This document shows, one piece after another, positions 22,154 to 34,556 of a stretch of 44,841 nt of DNA; the stretch's first letter is position 1; the number at the start of each line of letters is the position of its first letter. Made by a program: the position numbers and the translations under genes. The notes below the pieces were generated by a model. It was not told the origin of the DNA, searched no databases, and saw nothing but the letters and a program-made list of their open reading frames with translations. The stretch is from Saksenaea vasiformis B4078 (lineage: Eukaryota; Mucoromycota; Mucoromycetes; Mucorales; Saksenaeaceae), in the NCBI GenBank assembly GCA_000697055.1, contig JNDT01001601.1, positions 1 through 44,841 on the forward strand, given 5' to 3'.

Positions 22154-22830
22154 CCGTGATACGCAAAAATGCACGAAACAATGCATCCAGACTTTGAAAG
22201 CCTGGAACACGAAGTTACCGTGCACAGGCCTTACCGAAGTGTTGTGAAGCTTGTAGAGAACGGTGCGCAAATTATAAACAAAGGAATCGTTCACTATAAA
22301 AAGGCCAGCGCCTCTCTCCCAAAGACTATGGCGAGGCCAGCGGAAGCTGCAAATTTGTTGCTAACTGTAGTTTCATTGAAGGTCTCTATCTACTTCTTGA
22401 TCACGATGGAGAAACTAGTAGTTAACATTTTCATCATTATTTTTATAGAGAGCCGTAAAGCTCAACCACGCAACTGCAGCAAATACGATTTCTATCCTAT
22501 CCCAATGCAATTTTTTACCGTGATGACTCCGTCGAACCGAAAGAAAACAAAGACCCAGATGATCATACTGTGGATAGAATCATGGAAAACTACCAAGATT
22601 CGAAAAACAAAACAAAAAAAAAGGAGAGTCTCAAAAGCTATCCAGCCTATCCAAGTTGAAGAGAATATTTTAACGAGTTCTCGGTGGGAGGAACTTCTCC
22701 AATAAATCGCACGTGTTCACTTAGCTGCGCCGTTTACTACGGAGTTTATACCGGGAAGATATCAATGACAAGAACGTAAGCGTAAATTTTATCTAAAAGT
22801 GACGCGAACTGACGCGAAATAATTCCCAAC

Positions 22831-22870
22831 TAGACGCAAAACCATGGGGTAAGATCGCGTAATTCACGCG
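22831..22870 (+). repeat. TAGACGCAAAA motif plus hairpin, copy 1
   Basis: TAGACGCAAAA at 22831-22841 is followed after 14 bases by a small hairpin CGCGT-AATTC-ACGCG at 22856-22870. The same arrangement with a different stem sequence occurs at 31995-32032. GTGACGC lies shortly upstream in both. Confidence 0.5.
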
Positions 22871-22896
22871 TTGAATTAATCAGCTGCGAACGCAAT

Positions 22897-24560
22897 GTGT
22901 ATGTAGGGAAGTCAATTGACCTCATTGCAACGGTTATTGGATGTCACCAAAAAATATCCAACCCCAGGGATACGGAGCGTTTCTGCTTGCGTGTCCTCCT
23001 ACTGCATGGCCGGAGAGCAATGAGTCTCGAACGCATGCGTACAGTCGAAGACATTTTGTATCCGGTCTTCCAAGTAGCAGTGCATGCAAGAGGCCTTCTC
23101 CGCGATGACAATGGATGGGATAACCGCCTTGCTGAAGCATCATTAATGAATGCATCCTCTCGTCAACTGCGCAAGCTGTTCTGTTGCCTTTTGATTCATT
23201 GCCACGTGTCTGATCCTGCGCAACTCTGGAATCGCTACTATAGAGAACTGGCCGCCGGTTTCATTCATTGATTCCAGCAAAGCCATCCAGCAGAGCACCC
23301 AGATGTTGCAGAGGCCTGCCTTTCAGTTACATTACGTGACATGGAGCGACTACTACGTAGCCAACAAAGGACGCTTTCTGATTTCCCGAGCTTGACTCAG
23401 CTAGCCCTGGAAGATGAAGATCTGAAGACTACAGTTGTTTTGCCGCCGACCTCGATTACGACGCAGAAATTTTACAAGAACAAGTATCAAAATGAGAATC
23501 TCTGCTTAATGGTGACCAAAAAAGCATATCTTCGGCATCATCGAACAAGCTCTTCAATCCACCGATTCATAAACTCTTTCTACTCCCCCCAACTCCAATG
23601 TGTTCTTCATTGATGGTCCTGGAGGGTACTGGGAAGACATTCCTTTACAACACCATTCTTGCCTATGTACGGTCTCATCATCACATCCTCTTGCAGTTGC
23701 ATCTTCTGGAATTGCCGCCATGCTCCTTGAAGGTGGCACAACTGCACATTCACGCTTGTTGCGGTGACCCGCAATGAGCCGGTGGTGCTGCATGGGGACG
23801 TCCAGTGTCCCAACCGAGTGCTCTACCACAATGCCCACTACGCGATCGTGAGTGGTGAGGTGCCCATAGAGAGCATCGTGAAACCCTTGAAGAGACGAGC
23901 TCGAAGAGAGAGAGGGACGACTCGCCACCGAGGAAGTGGTTGATCGGTTCAATAGTTCTCGGTTCGACAACTCTGTTCTACTGAACCACGCGCGGTCGGG
24001 TTAGACCTGAAGGAAAAACTGCCTAGGAATATTCAAGAGTATCTATCCATCGATGACGTTAATGACACAGAGCACTCCGCACTGTATCCTGTGGAGTACC
24101 TCAATTCAATTGTGTTAGCGAGCTTGCCACCTCACAAACTGCGCTTGAAACTTAATCAGCCAGCGATGCTAAATCGAGACCTTGTTCCTACCAATCGCCT
24201 ATCCCAATGGATGTCGCCTTATCTGCAGACAGTTCTCTCGCAACTTGATCACGGCAGAAATGGCAGTTGGCGCGCATGCAGGCACAATAGTCCGCATCCT
24301 CGGATTACCCTCCTGACAGACGAACGCGAGCTTCCATTCATTTTATTTCGCCATCAATTTCCTCTCAAGCCTGCATTTGCAATGACAATCAACAAATCAC
24401 AAGGTCAAACACTTGAACGCGTCTCAGTCTTTCTTCCAACGCCTGTCTTTTCTCATGGCCAACTATGTCGCACTCTCTCTCGAGTAAGCTCTCCGAGCAA
24501 CATCAAAATATTCCTGTATGCCAGCGAAAATTCAAATAACAAACGTCCAGTAAGCACAAC
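22897..24560 (+). pseudogene. Helitron copy 1: PIF1-like helicase, multiply broken
   Basis: Fragments of a Helitron helicase in order along the plus strand. The first is PRDTERFCLRVLLLHGRRA...RTVEDILYPVFQVAVHARGL (22950-23100), then RQLRKLFCCLLIHCHVSDPA. A frame with EGTGKTFLYNTILAYVRS (Walker A, near 23625-23680) follows, then a frameshift into VASSGIAAMLLEGGTTAH. The C-terminal part is SLPPHKLRLKLNQPAML, then LKPAFAMTINKSQGQTLERV and FSHGQLCRTLSRVSSPSNIK (24330-24520). Stops, frameshifts and a foreign-looking stretch at about 23760-24000 show it is dead. The Rep part that should precede the helicase is absent, so this copy is 5'-truncated. Helitrons are rolling-circle DNA transposons. Confidence 0.85.
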
Positions 24561-24695
24561 CAGAAATGTTGTTTACAAAGTAAGTCTTCCAGTCATTGTA
24601 AGCTTTTTTTTAAGAAAAAAATTATGTATTGACACCATCTTAACATCATTGATAGTTAATATCCAAACCAAACCGAAACACGTTGCTACATTTGT

Positions 24696-25103
24696 ATGTC
24701 CGTCAGGGAACTTACCCTGTACAAGCGCCGCCTGATTTGCAGGCCATGTAGAAACCGCGCTATGCGGTTGCGCAGAATGGCGGGTCAGGCCCGTATAACC
24801 AACAATGCGGACCTGATCGAGTTTTTAATCAGGCGCTACAGAGAGGATATCTCTACATCCCTATATATGCACTGTGGGCCAAATAGCACGGGAACCGTTT
24901 ACGAATATATAAACGCCCTGACGTCGAATTTCACTGATCCTTATCCACTTCTACCATCACATCTGGCCATGACCGTCTCTGAAGCTACCGAAACTGCACT
25001 TATGCAACTTTTTCCAGATCAACTGTTGCAGTTAATGTGCCTCTTCTTTTCCGTATCTAAATGTACTCATGTTACCAACATTATCTCTATGCCTTTCTTC
25101 TAA
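24696..25103 (+). other. Open frame of 135 codons between the two Helitron copies
   Basis: Reads ELTLYKRRLICRPCRNRAMR, then ADLIEFLIRRYREDIS and YEYINALTSNFTDPYPLLPS. The first half has even, protein-like composition and is Arg-rich with Cys residues; the last 25 residues look like random sequence. It could be the degraded N-terminal part of the following Helitron Rep protein. No family recognised. Confidence 0.3.
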
Positions 25104-25202
25104 AACCAACCATTTAAACAACAGGGGACGTTAATTCCGCGAACGAATAATGCCATCGCGACCATAATTGAGGATGATGAAAACGAGGAGCATGATTTAA
25201 GA

Positions 25203-26760
25203 AGACAGCGTCGGAACCGCGTTTCAGCCGGGCAATATTGTGCGTATCACCTACAAATAGGGTCAAACTCTTATTTGCATTTCTATGGTCGACTGTTCCA
25301 CGAGTACATCGTAGATATGTATGCCAAGATCGAATCTCAGCGTCTGTGGTTCATTCGTACTCATCAAGATGCATTGCGAGCTGAACTGTACTCAGAGGCT
25401 GCACATGCTGTTCTGTCTGGAGACTTGGACCCGATTCAGGTTGAGAAAAGGATTGTTCTGCCGTCTGGATTTACTGCTGGAGCAAGATATATGCATCAAC
25501 AATATCAGGTTGCTATGTCCATTGTAATGTCTCTCGGAAAGTTTAATCTTTCCATCACCATGACGTGCAATCCAAATGGCCTGAGATACAGCATCTCCAG
25601 ACAGAACGGGCCTCTGCTGTCATGTATTCAATGGAAAGTTTAAAAGCTTGATAGAGGATATCCGCAAGAAGCACATATCTGGACGAGTAACCGGATGGGT
25701 GCACGTCATCGAATTTCAGAAACGTGGGCTTCCTCATGCCCATATCCTTTTAATATTGCACCCTGACGACAATAGCACGGTAGGCAACGTCCACATTGAC
25801 AACAGTTGGATCGTTCCGTACAGTCCCTATCTTTCGACAAAGTACAATGCACACATAAACGTGGAGAGATGTGCAAACATACGAGCCATCAAGTACCCGT
25901 ATAAGTATGTCTATAAAGGGCCTGACAGAACCAACAATCAGCTTCAGGGAAATGGCGACTCGATGCAAGTAATTGCTGAAATTTCCCAATGGCAAGACGC
26001 ACGGTATATTTCTGCTACAGAATGCTGTTAGAAGCAAACGCCAGATGACACTCAAAGTGGCATTTTAATGTTGTAAAGCGAGTCCTCAGATCTGCAGAGA
26101 CATTGGAACCGCCCGCTACAATTTCTAATGTATTTTTTGTTGATGGTCCTGGAGGCAAAGGCAAGAAGTATCTTTACAACGTGATTCTCGCATATGTACG
26201 CTCGCAACATCGTATCGCGCCTACAGTTGCATCATCCGGAATTGCTGCCATGCTCCTAGAATGTGGAAGAACTGCTCACAATTCCAGCTCAGTAGCAAGC
26301 TTACATCCCATAATCTTCGCTTAAAGCTGAACCAACCTGTGATGTTGATTCGAAATCTTGATCCTGCCAATGGATTATGCAACGGATGTCGACTTATCTG
26401 CAAAGGCTCCTCGCACAACTCGATCGCTGTTGAGATAGCTGTTGGCACTCATGCAAGCATAACTGTGTACATTCCAGGGATAACACTCACAGAAGACAGT
26501 GTCCTCCCATTTACGCTCTCTCGACATCAATTCCTTTTGAAGCCCGCATTTGCCATGACAATTAACAAATCTTAAGGATAAACACTGAATCGCGCATCAG
26601 TGTTTGTCCCACTGCGGTTTTTTCTCATGGGTAATTATATGTTGCATTATCTCGAGCATGTTCTTCAAGCAACATCAAGGTCTTCCTTTATGCTCGTGAA
26701 GACTCTAACAACGCTCCTTTAACAATAAACATCCACAAGAAATGGCGTTTTAAAAGAGGT
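25203..26760 (+). pseudogene. Helitron copy 2: Rep (HUH) region plus helicase remnants
   Basis: The plus strand carries the Helitron-like N domain: LHFYGRLFHEYIVDMYAKIE, SQRLWFIRTHQDALRAELYS, RIVLPSGFTAGARYMHQQYQ and LSITMTCNPN (25240-25575). After a frame change the Rep core follows, with VIEFQKRGLPHAHILLIL (25700-25755). HAH is the metal-binding HUH-type motif, and KYPYKYVYKGPDR (25890-25930) is the tyrosine region. The next piece is helicase: VFFVDGPGGKGKKYLYNVIL (26130-26190), where Walker A GTGKT has become GKGKK, then a large internal deletion, LRLKLNQPVMLIRNLDPANG, and KPAFAMTINKS just before a stop at 26573. Order and orientation match a single Helitron with deletions. Confidence 0.88.
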
Positions 26761-29700
26761 GTTCTAAAACAGCGATAAGTTTCTTTTGAGCCATTCAGTT
26801 TAAGTTACTAAGCACCATTGACAAGTGCATGCGTAACCTATATATTCAATACACCAACATTAGTCTTATTGTTCTTAATCGCTACGTATCTTTTCCATCT
26901 ATGTACCTCTTCTATCCGCATATTCTTTCTAAGTCGCTCAATATGATTTCGCATACTTCTTTGTGTCTCTCTGCAACCACTTCTTGCAAACAGCCTCTTC
27001 TTTCTCATGGCTTCTTCTTTCTTACTTTTATAGGTGTCTTTTTTTTCAGCATGAATACCTTCTTCACGAATAAACACTCCAAGGAGGGCTGCAACTGAGC
27101 AAAGCAGACGTCGCAGCTTGTATGTGTGTATCTCTTCTTTTCCGTGTCTCTTATCAAGTGCTCATACCAAATAGCACCCATTGCTGGTTCGTGGATTATT
27201 TAAGAACCCGTCGTACCAACTCGATCGTCTGATTCCGCAATGGATCCAATTACGATAGTCATGTCGACCTTGGAGCGGTGCCTAAAGCCTGTGATCGAAC
27301 GAGGACGCATCCGATCGAGTTACTCGGCCTTACTGGTAATTCGATTTGCGGCGATATATCGTCTTCAGAGACAAGCTGCGCACTGATTCCCCGACCACGA
27401 CGAGATAGCCAAAGATACGGGGTTTGGTGGAAAACTTCCCGATATCGACGTGATGAATGTGATGAGGCGTGATTGAGTGGCCGATGATACGTTCGCCGAA
27501 TACAATCGGCAAGATTGCCAAATCCTGTCCCATGTTCTCATTCAATACAGGAAACGGCATTCGATCACTTCCACATAGATCCGTGGGCTGGTGTATCGGC
27601 TTAGTCATACTCGGAGCAGATCTATCTGTCGAAATATTATGACCTCGAGCACTGGCACGTTTATGTGCTCGCCGAACCTTGTCACAAGTTCATCAAACGA
27701 GGGTACATAAGCGGAAGAAACGAAATGCGGTTCCGGAGTTAGTTGTTAAGAAGGGTTTGCATCTATGCGACTTCACGTCTGAGAACCCTCCGCCCGGGAC
27801 CTCCCTCTTTCGTACGGCAAGATTGTTGTTCAAAAGACGATCTCACTCGCGTCAGAAGCATCAAACTACAACCGCCAAACGATGTCATGCCACAAGCAAG
27901 CTTACGAGGGTCAACTTATCGCGACGGTGCTTCTTAGTCGTCGCATCTATTCCGATGTCGAAGACCAGTACCTGAAGTACGAGACGAAGAATGTATTAAC
28001 TTAACCTTTATGTTTCAAGAGGTTCTGGTTATCTACGCACGAAAGTGATTCGTTTGCATCAACGGGGATTTAAGAAACTTGGTCGTCTGGCGACCATACG
28101 CCTTTGACAAGTTCCCGCAGTTGCACCAGCTGCTCGAACGTACACACAGCTTCCACTCACTTTTAGTTGCATATGTCGTGTCTCATTAATTTGACTTCTA
28201 TTCCTGTAGAGGCATCTGTTTACAAAGAAAGCGACACCTATCCGGCGATAAAATGCTTGAAGTGCACATGGAAACATTTGCACATTAACATTGGCAATGG
28301 ACCGTGTCGCTTAGTATTCTACTTCTTGATTCCGCGCGTATATTGAGTGCTAACGAACAAACTTCATTCCTGCATTCTTTGCAACGTCATTCGTACGATT
28401 CATGTTCGTCTGTCTCGGGATGTTTTCAATAGCACTGTTGATTAACTGCAAAAAGCTCGAATAGTTTGTAGAGATTTATGCCAATGTGTAATTTAGTTTC
28501 GTCTCTATGTCTTTCTCGGTTTGTTCGTTTTGTTAAAGAAAAAAAAAGAAGAAGTTCAAAAAAGGGGTAGTTCCCACCAGTGGTGGCAACTGACTGATAA
28601 ATCCTCTCCGACGTGCCATCTCCCAGCCGATTTGATGCTCCAGGTTTTCCCTGCTGTATTTCTACCCTCGGGCATTTCCCCAGTATTTAACAACTTCCTG
28701 ACCCGGCTTAAGCGTAAGCCAGAATGTTGGACACCAATCTCTGAAAGACACTGTCATCGACAAGGCAACCAGCCAGCCGTTATTCCACCAATCCGATAAG
28801 TTCATCCCTCCATGACCGCTACTCAGCTTACAGGAAAACGCTACATTTCCCGGTCAATTTTTCATTCAAAATCGGATCCTATTTAAATGCCGACTTTTTG
28901 GCTTGTTTGCAACTTGTGGTTCGGCCCCGTCCAAAAATTTTTCTGCGATCGTAAATACGCTTCACATCCATGAAGAGACACCTTTGCTCTAATGAATACT
29001 GCGATTTTTTCTTAATACAGTCCTTTCCTTCTTTCAACTATTTGGTGCTGGTTCCGAAACTAACTGGACGTTGAGAAATAGTAATTTTTACGCACTGCAC
29101 CCTTGAATCTTGCGTGGAAGTAGATTTTTATACGTCAAACCAAAGTCTGCTATTCGTTGTTCTAGTGTCCAACTGTAACATTTGCTTTAGATGACGCTGT
29201 GTGTGATGGGTATTCAAAGGGACACATAAATATATAATTAAAAAAACCGTCCCTCTGAGGTATTGGTTCTTCAGAGAGTATCGAAAACGGTGAAGTTCGT
29301 GAAATTCGGTTATAGGTTTATTCTCGTCAAAAAGAACCAGGAACAAATATTACTAAGAATTCCTCTAAATAACCGACCTCAGCGGAGTGATGTCTTTTCT
29401 AATTGAGCAATGTTGTGTACGAAAAAGATATACAGACACGACACCCTCGCTATGTACTTTTGACGAAATACGCTCCACATCGCTCCCACCAGTTACGTCG
29501 TGGGATCGACTTTCAATATCGGCAGGATTATCCTTAGCAAACTGACATCCAATTGTGATCCCATTTACTAACCGTGAATATATACTACAGTGGGTGCATG
29601 TCATAATTACACCCTTGGTGAGAAAAGTTGATAACATCGCCGAGAATATAATCGCATCGAATTGGATGTCTACCACATAAGCCATCGTTTCTATTGACTC

Positions 29701-30667
29701 ACTGAAGCAACTCGTTCAAGACGGTACCCAGATAAAGATTCATGGCCCATCGTAGTTTATGTATGATCTGACTGTACAAGCACACTACAATGGACCAACC
29801 CAATGCATTTGGAGTCGATGTAAAAAAGTATATTTCCCCGTGCAAAACCTTCCTCAGGGAAAGATCGAGCTTACCCAAACATAGCCAATTTTTTGGTTAC
29901 AAGCAACCCTTTCTTTCTCATCTCACTCACTCTCTACCCTCTACGAGCTCGCTACATTACACATGGTATGGATCAATGACTCGAGAAAAAGTAACCTGTT
30001 TATTCAACCCGTCCATCTGTTACCACATGATCGATTTGCACACACGTAAAATAGTGTCATTTTCGCATCAGCGCGTCTTGATGAAGACTGGAAAAATACG
30101 GCTTCGGGATAACCACATGCTGTGCATGCAACGCTTGCGCGTGGCTAACACAGAGTGATAAGATGGCGTTGCTCGGATGTCACTTTTTCTTAAAGGTAAA
30201 AAAAAAAAATTACTTACGAGAGTGGGATCGGTAGCTAAATCAGACAGCAACATCGTTTGTTCGCTACAAACAGTTAGCATTGGTCATTGTTATCTCGTTC
30301 ATCGCTGTTTTCTTTCTCTTTTTTTTTTCTATGAGGGTGGATCGAACACGTACGATGGTGTATGAATGATTCTGTGGCTGTATACACACTGATTGTCTGC
30401 ATCTTCTTCATATTGACAGTTACGGCATGAGAACATGAGCCGTCGATTTGATTTATCCTCCCGGGGGTATAATAAATTATTGCTACAATGGGACAGGTCA
30501 TGGAAATAAACAAATTTTAATTCGTTATTCTACTTCTCCACTGGGATTTCTCAGAATACCATTCTGCGCAATATTTGAAGCTGGCCATGGAAGGTAATGG
30601 AGACGTTGCACTTCCCGAATCGCCACAGCCCCTCCAAATCCAATATGGCGGAGTTTCTTCGTGACAC
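26761..30667. other. Gene-poor stretch; one coding-like relic at about 27340-28000
   Basis: No intact gene. On the plus strand, pieces in shifting frames read FGGKLPDIDVMNVMRRD (near 27420), TFAEYNRQDCQILSHVLIQY (near 27495), SKYYDLEHWHVYVLAEPCHK (near 27640) and LIATVLLSRRIYSDVEDQYL (near 27930). They are evenly composed and collinear, so an old element with a coding region of at least 600 nt is likely. The family was not recognised; YNRQDC resembles the third exonuclease motif of family B DNA polymerases, but that is weak. From 28000 to 30667 I see only short open frames and no repeat or RNA gene. Confidence 0.4.
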
Positions 30668-31808
30668 CTATTCGTGTGGCTTTTTGGCGCTCACCACCAC
30701 AGGTTGCAGCCAAGCGTGCGAATCCAGCAGGCCAAACATCAGGCTTGTGATATGCATAAATAGTCGATCGCTGAGACGCACGCCAACATCGAATGCATGA
30801 CATCGTTTGTACTGCGTTTGAATGAACTTACTTAATCCACCAAATACATGTTCCTTATCCACCGACTCAACATCCACTTGCGTGTAGCCGAGAGCTAAAA
30901 GCCGCGCATGATACTCCTCAGGAACGACCAAATTGACTTCTGGAATGCCAGCCATTCGACACAACAGCTTCAACAGCAAGCGCTTAAATGGCGTCATCCG
31001 TTGTGCCAGTCGAGGGTGAAGCGTCATATCGAAAAGTCCAATCGCACCGTTGGGCCTTAGGTGCTGATAGGCGCTGCGCAAGAAGTCCCATCGTGTACGG
31101 TAATGATATGCCGAGTCAATAGATAGAATGTAATCGAAACATGTCTGTCCAATCGCATGATCGAGTGCTTCAGCTGAACCATGGATGAAAGTGATATGAT
31201 CTTGCAAATGGTAGTACTGGGTCTTTAGCCTCTCTTCAGAAACGCGCCATTGAGTAGCTTCGTTTGTAATACCCTTGAAAAATGTTCACTTATTTTCAAT
31301 TCAGCACGTAAAGGATCCTACCGTGACTTTACACCTATAGAAATCTAAGCATATGTCAGTTGAGAACGCAATTCACAGTTCCTGTTATTGTTGTTTACCA
31401 GCAAAGAGGAAAGATGAGTCACCACAGCCATAACCAACGTCTGTAGAAATCGAGTTAGCACAAAGGAAGAGAAAGAGAGAAAAAAGTACCAAGTAGATGG
31501 CTGCCTTCGATCATAGCCAATCTATCCATGACGGCGTGAACGAGGCGTTCACAAGCTTCTGGGAAGGATATATCATCTTTGTTCCATAAACCCATATTGA
31601 ACCACAGTGTCTTGGGTGGAAGCTCGAGGTTAAATAATAGATGGCGTAGACCATAGGTATCATCAGTTTTTGTTGCTGTCTCGTTGTATATCAGACAAAC
31701 AAAGCCTGCTGCATGCAAATACAGCAAGATATCCTTCGTCACACCCTGTGCGACAGACAGAATCAGAAGCAGGGAAGCTGCATATGTAGAAATGGAAAGA
31801 ACACCCAT
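30668..31808 (-). CDS. SAM-dependent methyltransferase with N-terminal hydrophobic segment
   Basis: Minus strand. Exon 1 31808-31490 starts MGVLSISTYAASLLLILS and contains a second hydrophobic stretch (LYLHAAGFVCLIYNE), then LPPKTLWFNMGLWNKDD. Exon 2 31440-31399 joins as GSHLL/DVGYGCGDSSFLFA, the SAM-binding motif I. The last exon 31273-30668 reads GITNEATQWRVSEERLKTQY, then FDYILSIDSAYHYRTRWDFL (motif II) and LRPNGAIGLFDMTLHPR (motif III). This is a class I Rossmann methyltransferase of the Methyltransf_11/25 kind, probably membrane-associated and acting on a lipid or small molecule; the substrate is unknown. Between exons 2 and 3 the frame needs a 5-nt exon (TCACG, 31326-31322). The more natural exon encoding CKVT (31334-31322) leaves the frame off by one, so the gene may carry a frameshift. 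An upstream ATG-like extension to 31934 is possible. Confidence 0.7.
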
Positions 31809-31994
31809 AAGCTGAAGTGCAAGCAATGAAGACGGGGAGGGAAAAAAGGAGAATACGTCATTGAAGTAATCCTTTTTTTTTATCAAATGTCGGAATCTGG
31901 GTTGGTTACGTGCACGCCACAAGGGTGCACGCACTCCAAAATGAGATGCTTGAAAACGCAGACTTCATCTGAAGTGACGCCAAATATCTTCAGA

Positions 31995-32046
31995 TAGACG
32001 CAAAATCGCAGGAGGAATCCTGTAATTACAGGTGCATATGCCCTGA
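31995..32046 (+). repeat. TAGACGCAAAA motif plus hairpin, copy 2, with Helitron-like 3' end
   Basis: TAGACGCAAAA at 31995-32005 is followed 13 bases later by the hairpin CCTGT-AATT-ACAGG at 32019-32032, and 10 bases after that by CTGA then T (32043-32047). Helitrons end in a hairpin about ten bases before CTRR and insert next to T, so this could be a Helitron 3' terminus. Copy 1 (22831-22870) shares motif and hairpin position but not a clear CTRR. Confidence 0.4.
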
Positions 32047-32165
32047 TGCGAGTATTCTTCAAGCGGATGTGGAGCCAAGTGGTGCATCATTATCGTTCTT
32101 TTTTTCTTTTTGAAAAAAGGCATTTAACAATGCAATATAGAGAGAGTAACACGTTTATAAACTTT

Positions 32166-33340
32166 TTATTTCTTCGATGACAACCTGTCTGCACCTGGTA
32201 TAATGGCACTGTCTCGCAGACTTTTATCGTCTGTCTGGCTTTGGCAGAGAACTTGGCAAAAGGCCACGAACGCAACCCAGGTACTCTGCTTTAGTGACAT
32301 AATAGCGCAACTGTGGTTACTGAAATTCAGGATGGGGAAAGGAACACTGCGGAACACCACCAATGGAAGTCTGCATTTTATCCATTGTCCAGAATCATGA
32401 ATCCATTTGTTCGTATACACGTACCTTGACGTTTCGACGAAGACGTAGTAGGTAAACGGTCTTTTTTCTGCCATTGAGCTCATAGACAAAGAGTAATGAC
32501 CAGCGATGACCAACATGAGCATATTTTCAGCGTTTTTTCCTGGTTTTGACTTGGATTGGATATTGCGCTTCTGCTCACCAATGGCACGCTCCATCGCCCT
32601 TTCGCTGTAGGCTCGAGCAGGATCTAACTGGCGCAATATGTCGGGGAGATGGTAAAGGAAGTGCTGATTGATCGTAAATAGCTGGAGATCCTGCGTTTTC
32701 AAAAAAGAAATCCAGCAATTTACAGATCTATAGGAAAAATGATCGGTCAATTGCTGATTTTTCATTCTTTTTGCTATTGCACAAGGCATTGCTTACCTCT
32801 CAACCTCGTTCACATCTTCCTAATCTAACTCCCACTGTAGAGAAATAGCACACGCCTTCGTGAGAGAGATGAGCGCTTTCAATGGGCTATAAGACACTCT
32901 CTGGCTCTCACTGGTATGGCGTGGCTGGGATTGTTCTGCTTTTCTACGTTTTCAACCACGAGTGTGGGAACAATGTACAGCAGGAAATCAATCCACTCTA
33001 CAGAACGGACATGCCCGGAACGTTGGAAATAGTCTAATTGTTTTCCATTATCACGTAGTAAGCTCAACAAAGAGATGTTCCTTACTCGGGAAATTTCCTT
33101 CGAACGTAGTTGGGATGCTATCACGACCACGCACGATAGCATCTCCCATCGTTAGGCAGGTCTTCTTATTTAACCCAAATGGCGTTGTGAAACTGTCATA
33201 GCCACAAGTAAGCATTCTGAACACTTGGCCCACGATGTTGCATCCCCAACAATGCATCTCCTCCCAACCGAAGAAGGACGTTCCATGAAACGGTTTCAGT
33301 TGAGCAAAAGGAGTTCCCTTTTCTATACTGTGTTCCTAAT
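32166..33340 (-). pseudogene. Decayed DNA-transposon transposase
   Basis: Minus strand, three pieces in order. GTPFAQLKPFHGTSFFGWEE followed by MHCWGCNIVGQVFRMLTCG and GDAIVRGRDSIPTTFEGNF (33336-33055); then VRSVEWIDFLLYIVPTLVVE (33030-32950) in a shifted frame; then FTINQHFLYHLPDILRQLDP followed by ARAYSERAMERAIGEQKRN (32700-32540). The blocks 'FHGT-FFG--EMH', 'WIDFLLYIVPTL' and 'YS-RAMER-IG' are, from memory, those of a large transposase family abundant in Mucorales genomes. Frameshifts between the pieces and a missing N-terminal part show it is dead. It sits between the methyltransferase gene and UBC13, close to the UBC13 start, so it may have brought promoter sequence. Confidence 0.65.
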
Positions 33341-33699
33341 GAATAAAGGAGATAATCAGAGAATATTGTTAGAATATACTGCAAACTAACCACATCACCA
33401 AAGAGGAGCGCGTCAATCGATCTTTTCTCTCCGACGTTTTGGGAGTGTAAATGCAAAGTCAACAATCCGACACGCATCTCCGCTCGGATTAAGAGCACCC
33501 AAACGAAGTTGAGTCTGCGCGAATCCACCTCTCGGTAAGCACGTCAAAACGATACGAGAAAGCGGAGGGTTTGAGGTATGGGATGCGCGTGGCCGAACCT
33601 GCTGAGGGCCGCATTGAACCTTCGGCAAATCGAAACCCCGCTGGGCCAATACCACGTGTGCCTCTGACGCATTTCATTCACCTTTTTTTTTATCGTTCG

Positions 33700-34369
<670 letters not shown>

Positions 34370-34556
34370 GCCAGTTTTCCCTGCGTGGGACATAGCCTCG
34401 TAAATCATCTTTTTCTCTCATGATGTTTTGTTTACATACTAGTCATCAACTGTTTGTCCTCCAAGTTGTGTTATAGTTTTTTTTTTTCTAAAAAGAAAAA
34501 CAAAGCATACTAGTGGATATCCTTTTCACAACTCGGCAATCGACTGATGGAAAAAT

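Larger units (their letters stand above)
19006..22690. other. Gene-poor stretch with decayed coding relics
   Basis: No intact gene. On the minus strand, between about 21560 and 20330, several short protein-like pieces occur in changing frames: YLCKQCDYGESGPFKC (near 21525), STGQLLLVDGLAIPLLSDAW (near 21310), CNLLTKMVDGSLFVGPGVIV, VSKDLIKAGCIMLKPELIER (near 20970), and WQWLANEDPVLDGDIDSQLL (near 20540). Some are separated by intron-like GTAAG...CTGCAG segments. I do not recognise the family; a dead transposon protein is the likeliest reading. On the plus strand 22169-22705 has a 178-codon frame rich in Lys, also unassigned. Confidence 0.4.

Noticed and set aside
29365..30158. Open frames of about 105-120 codons at 29365-29685 and 29790-30158
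   Set aside because: Composition looks random, no intron support or motif, and no similarity recognised.
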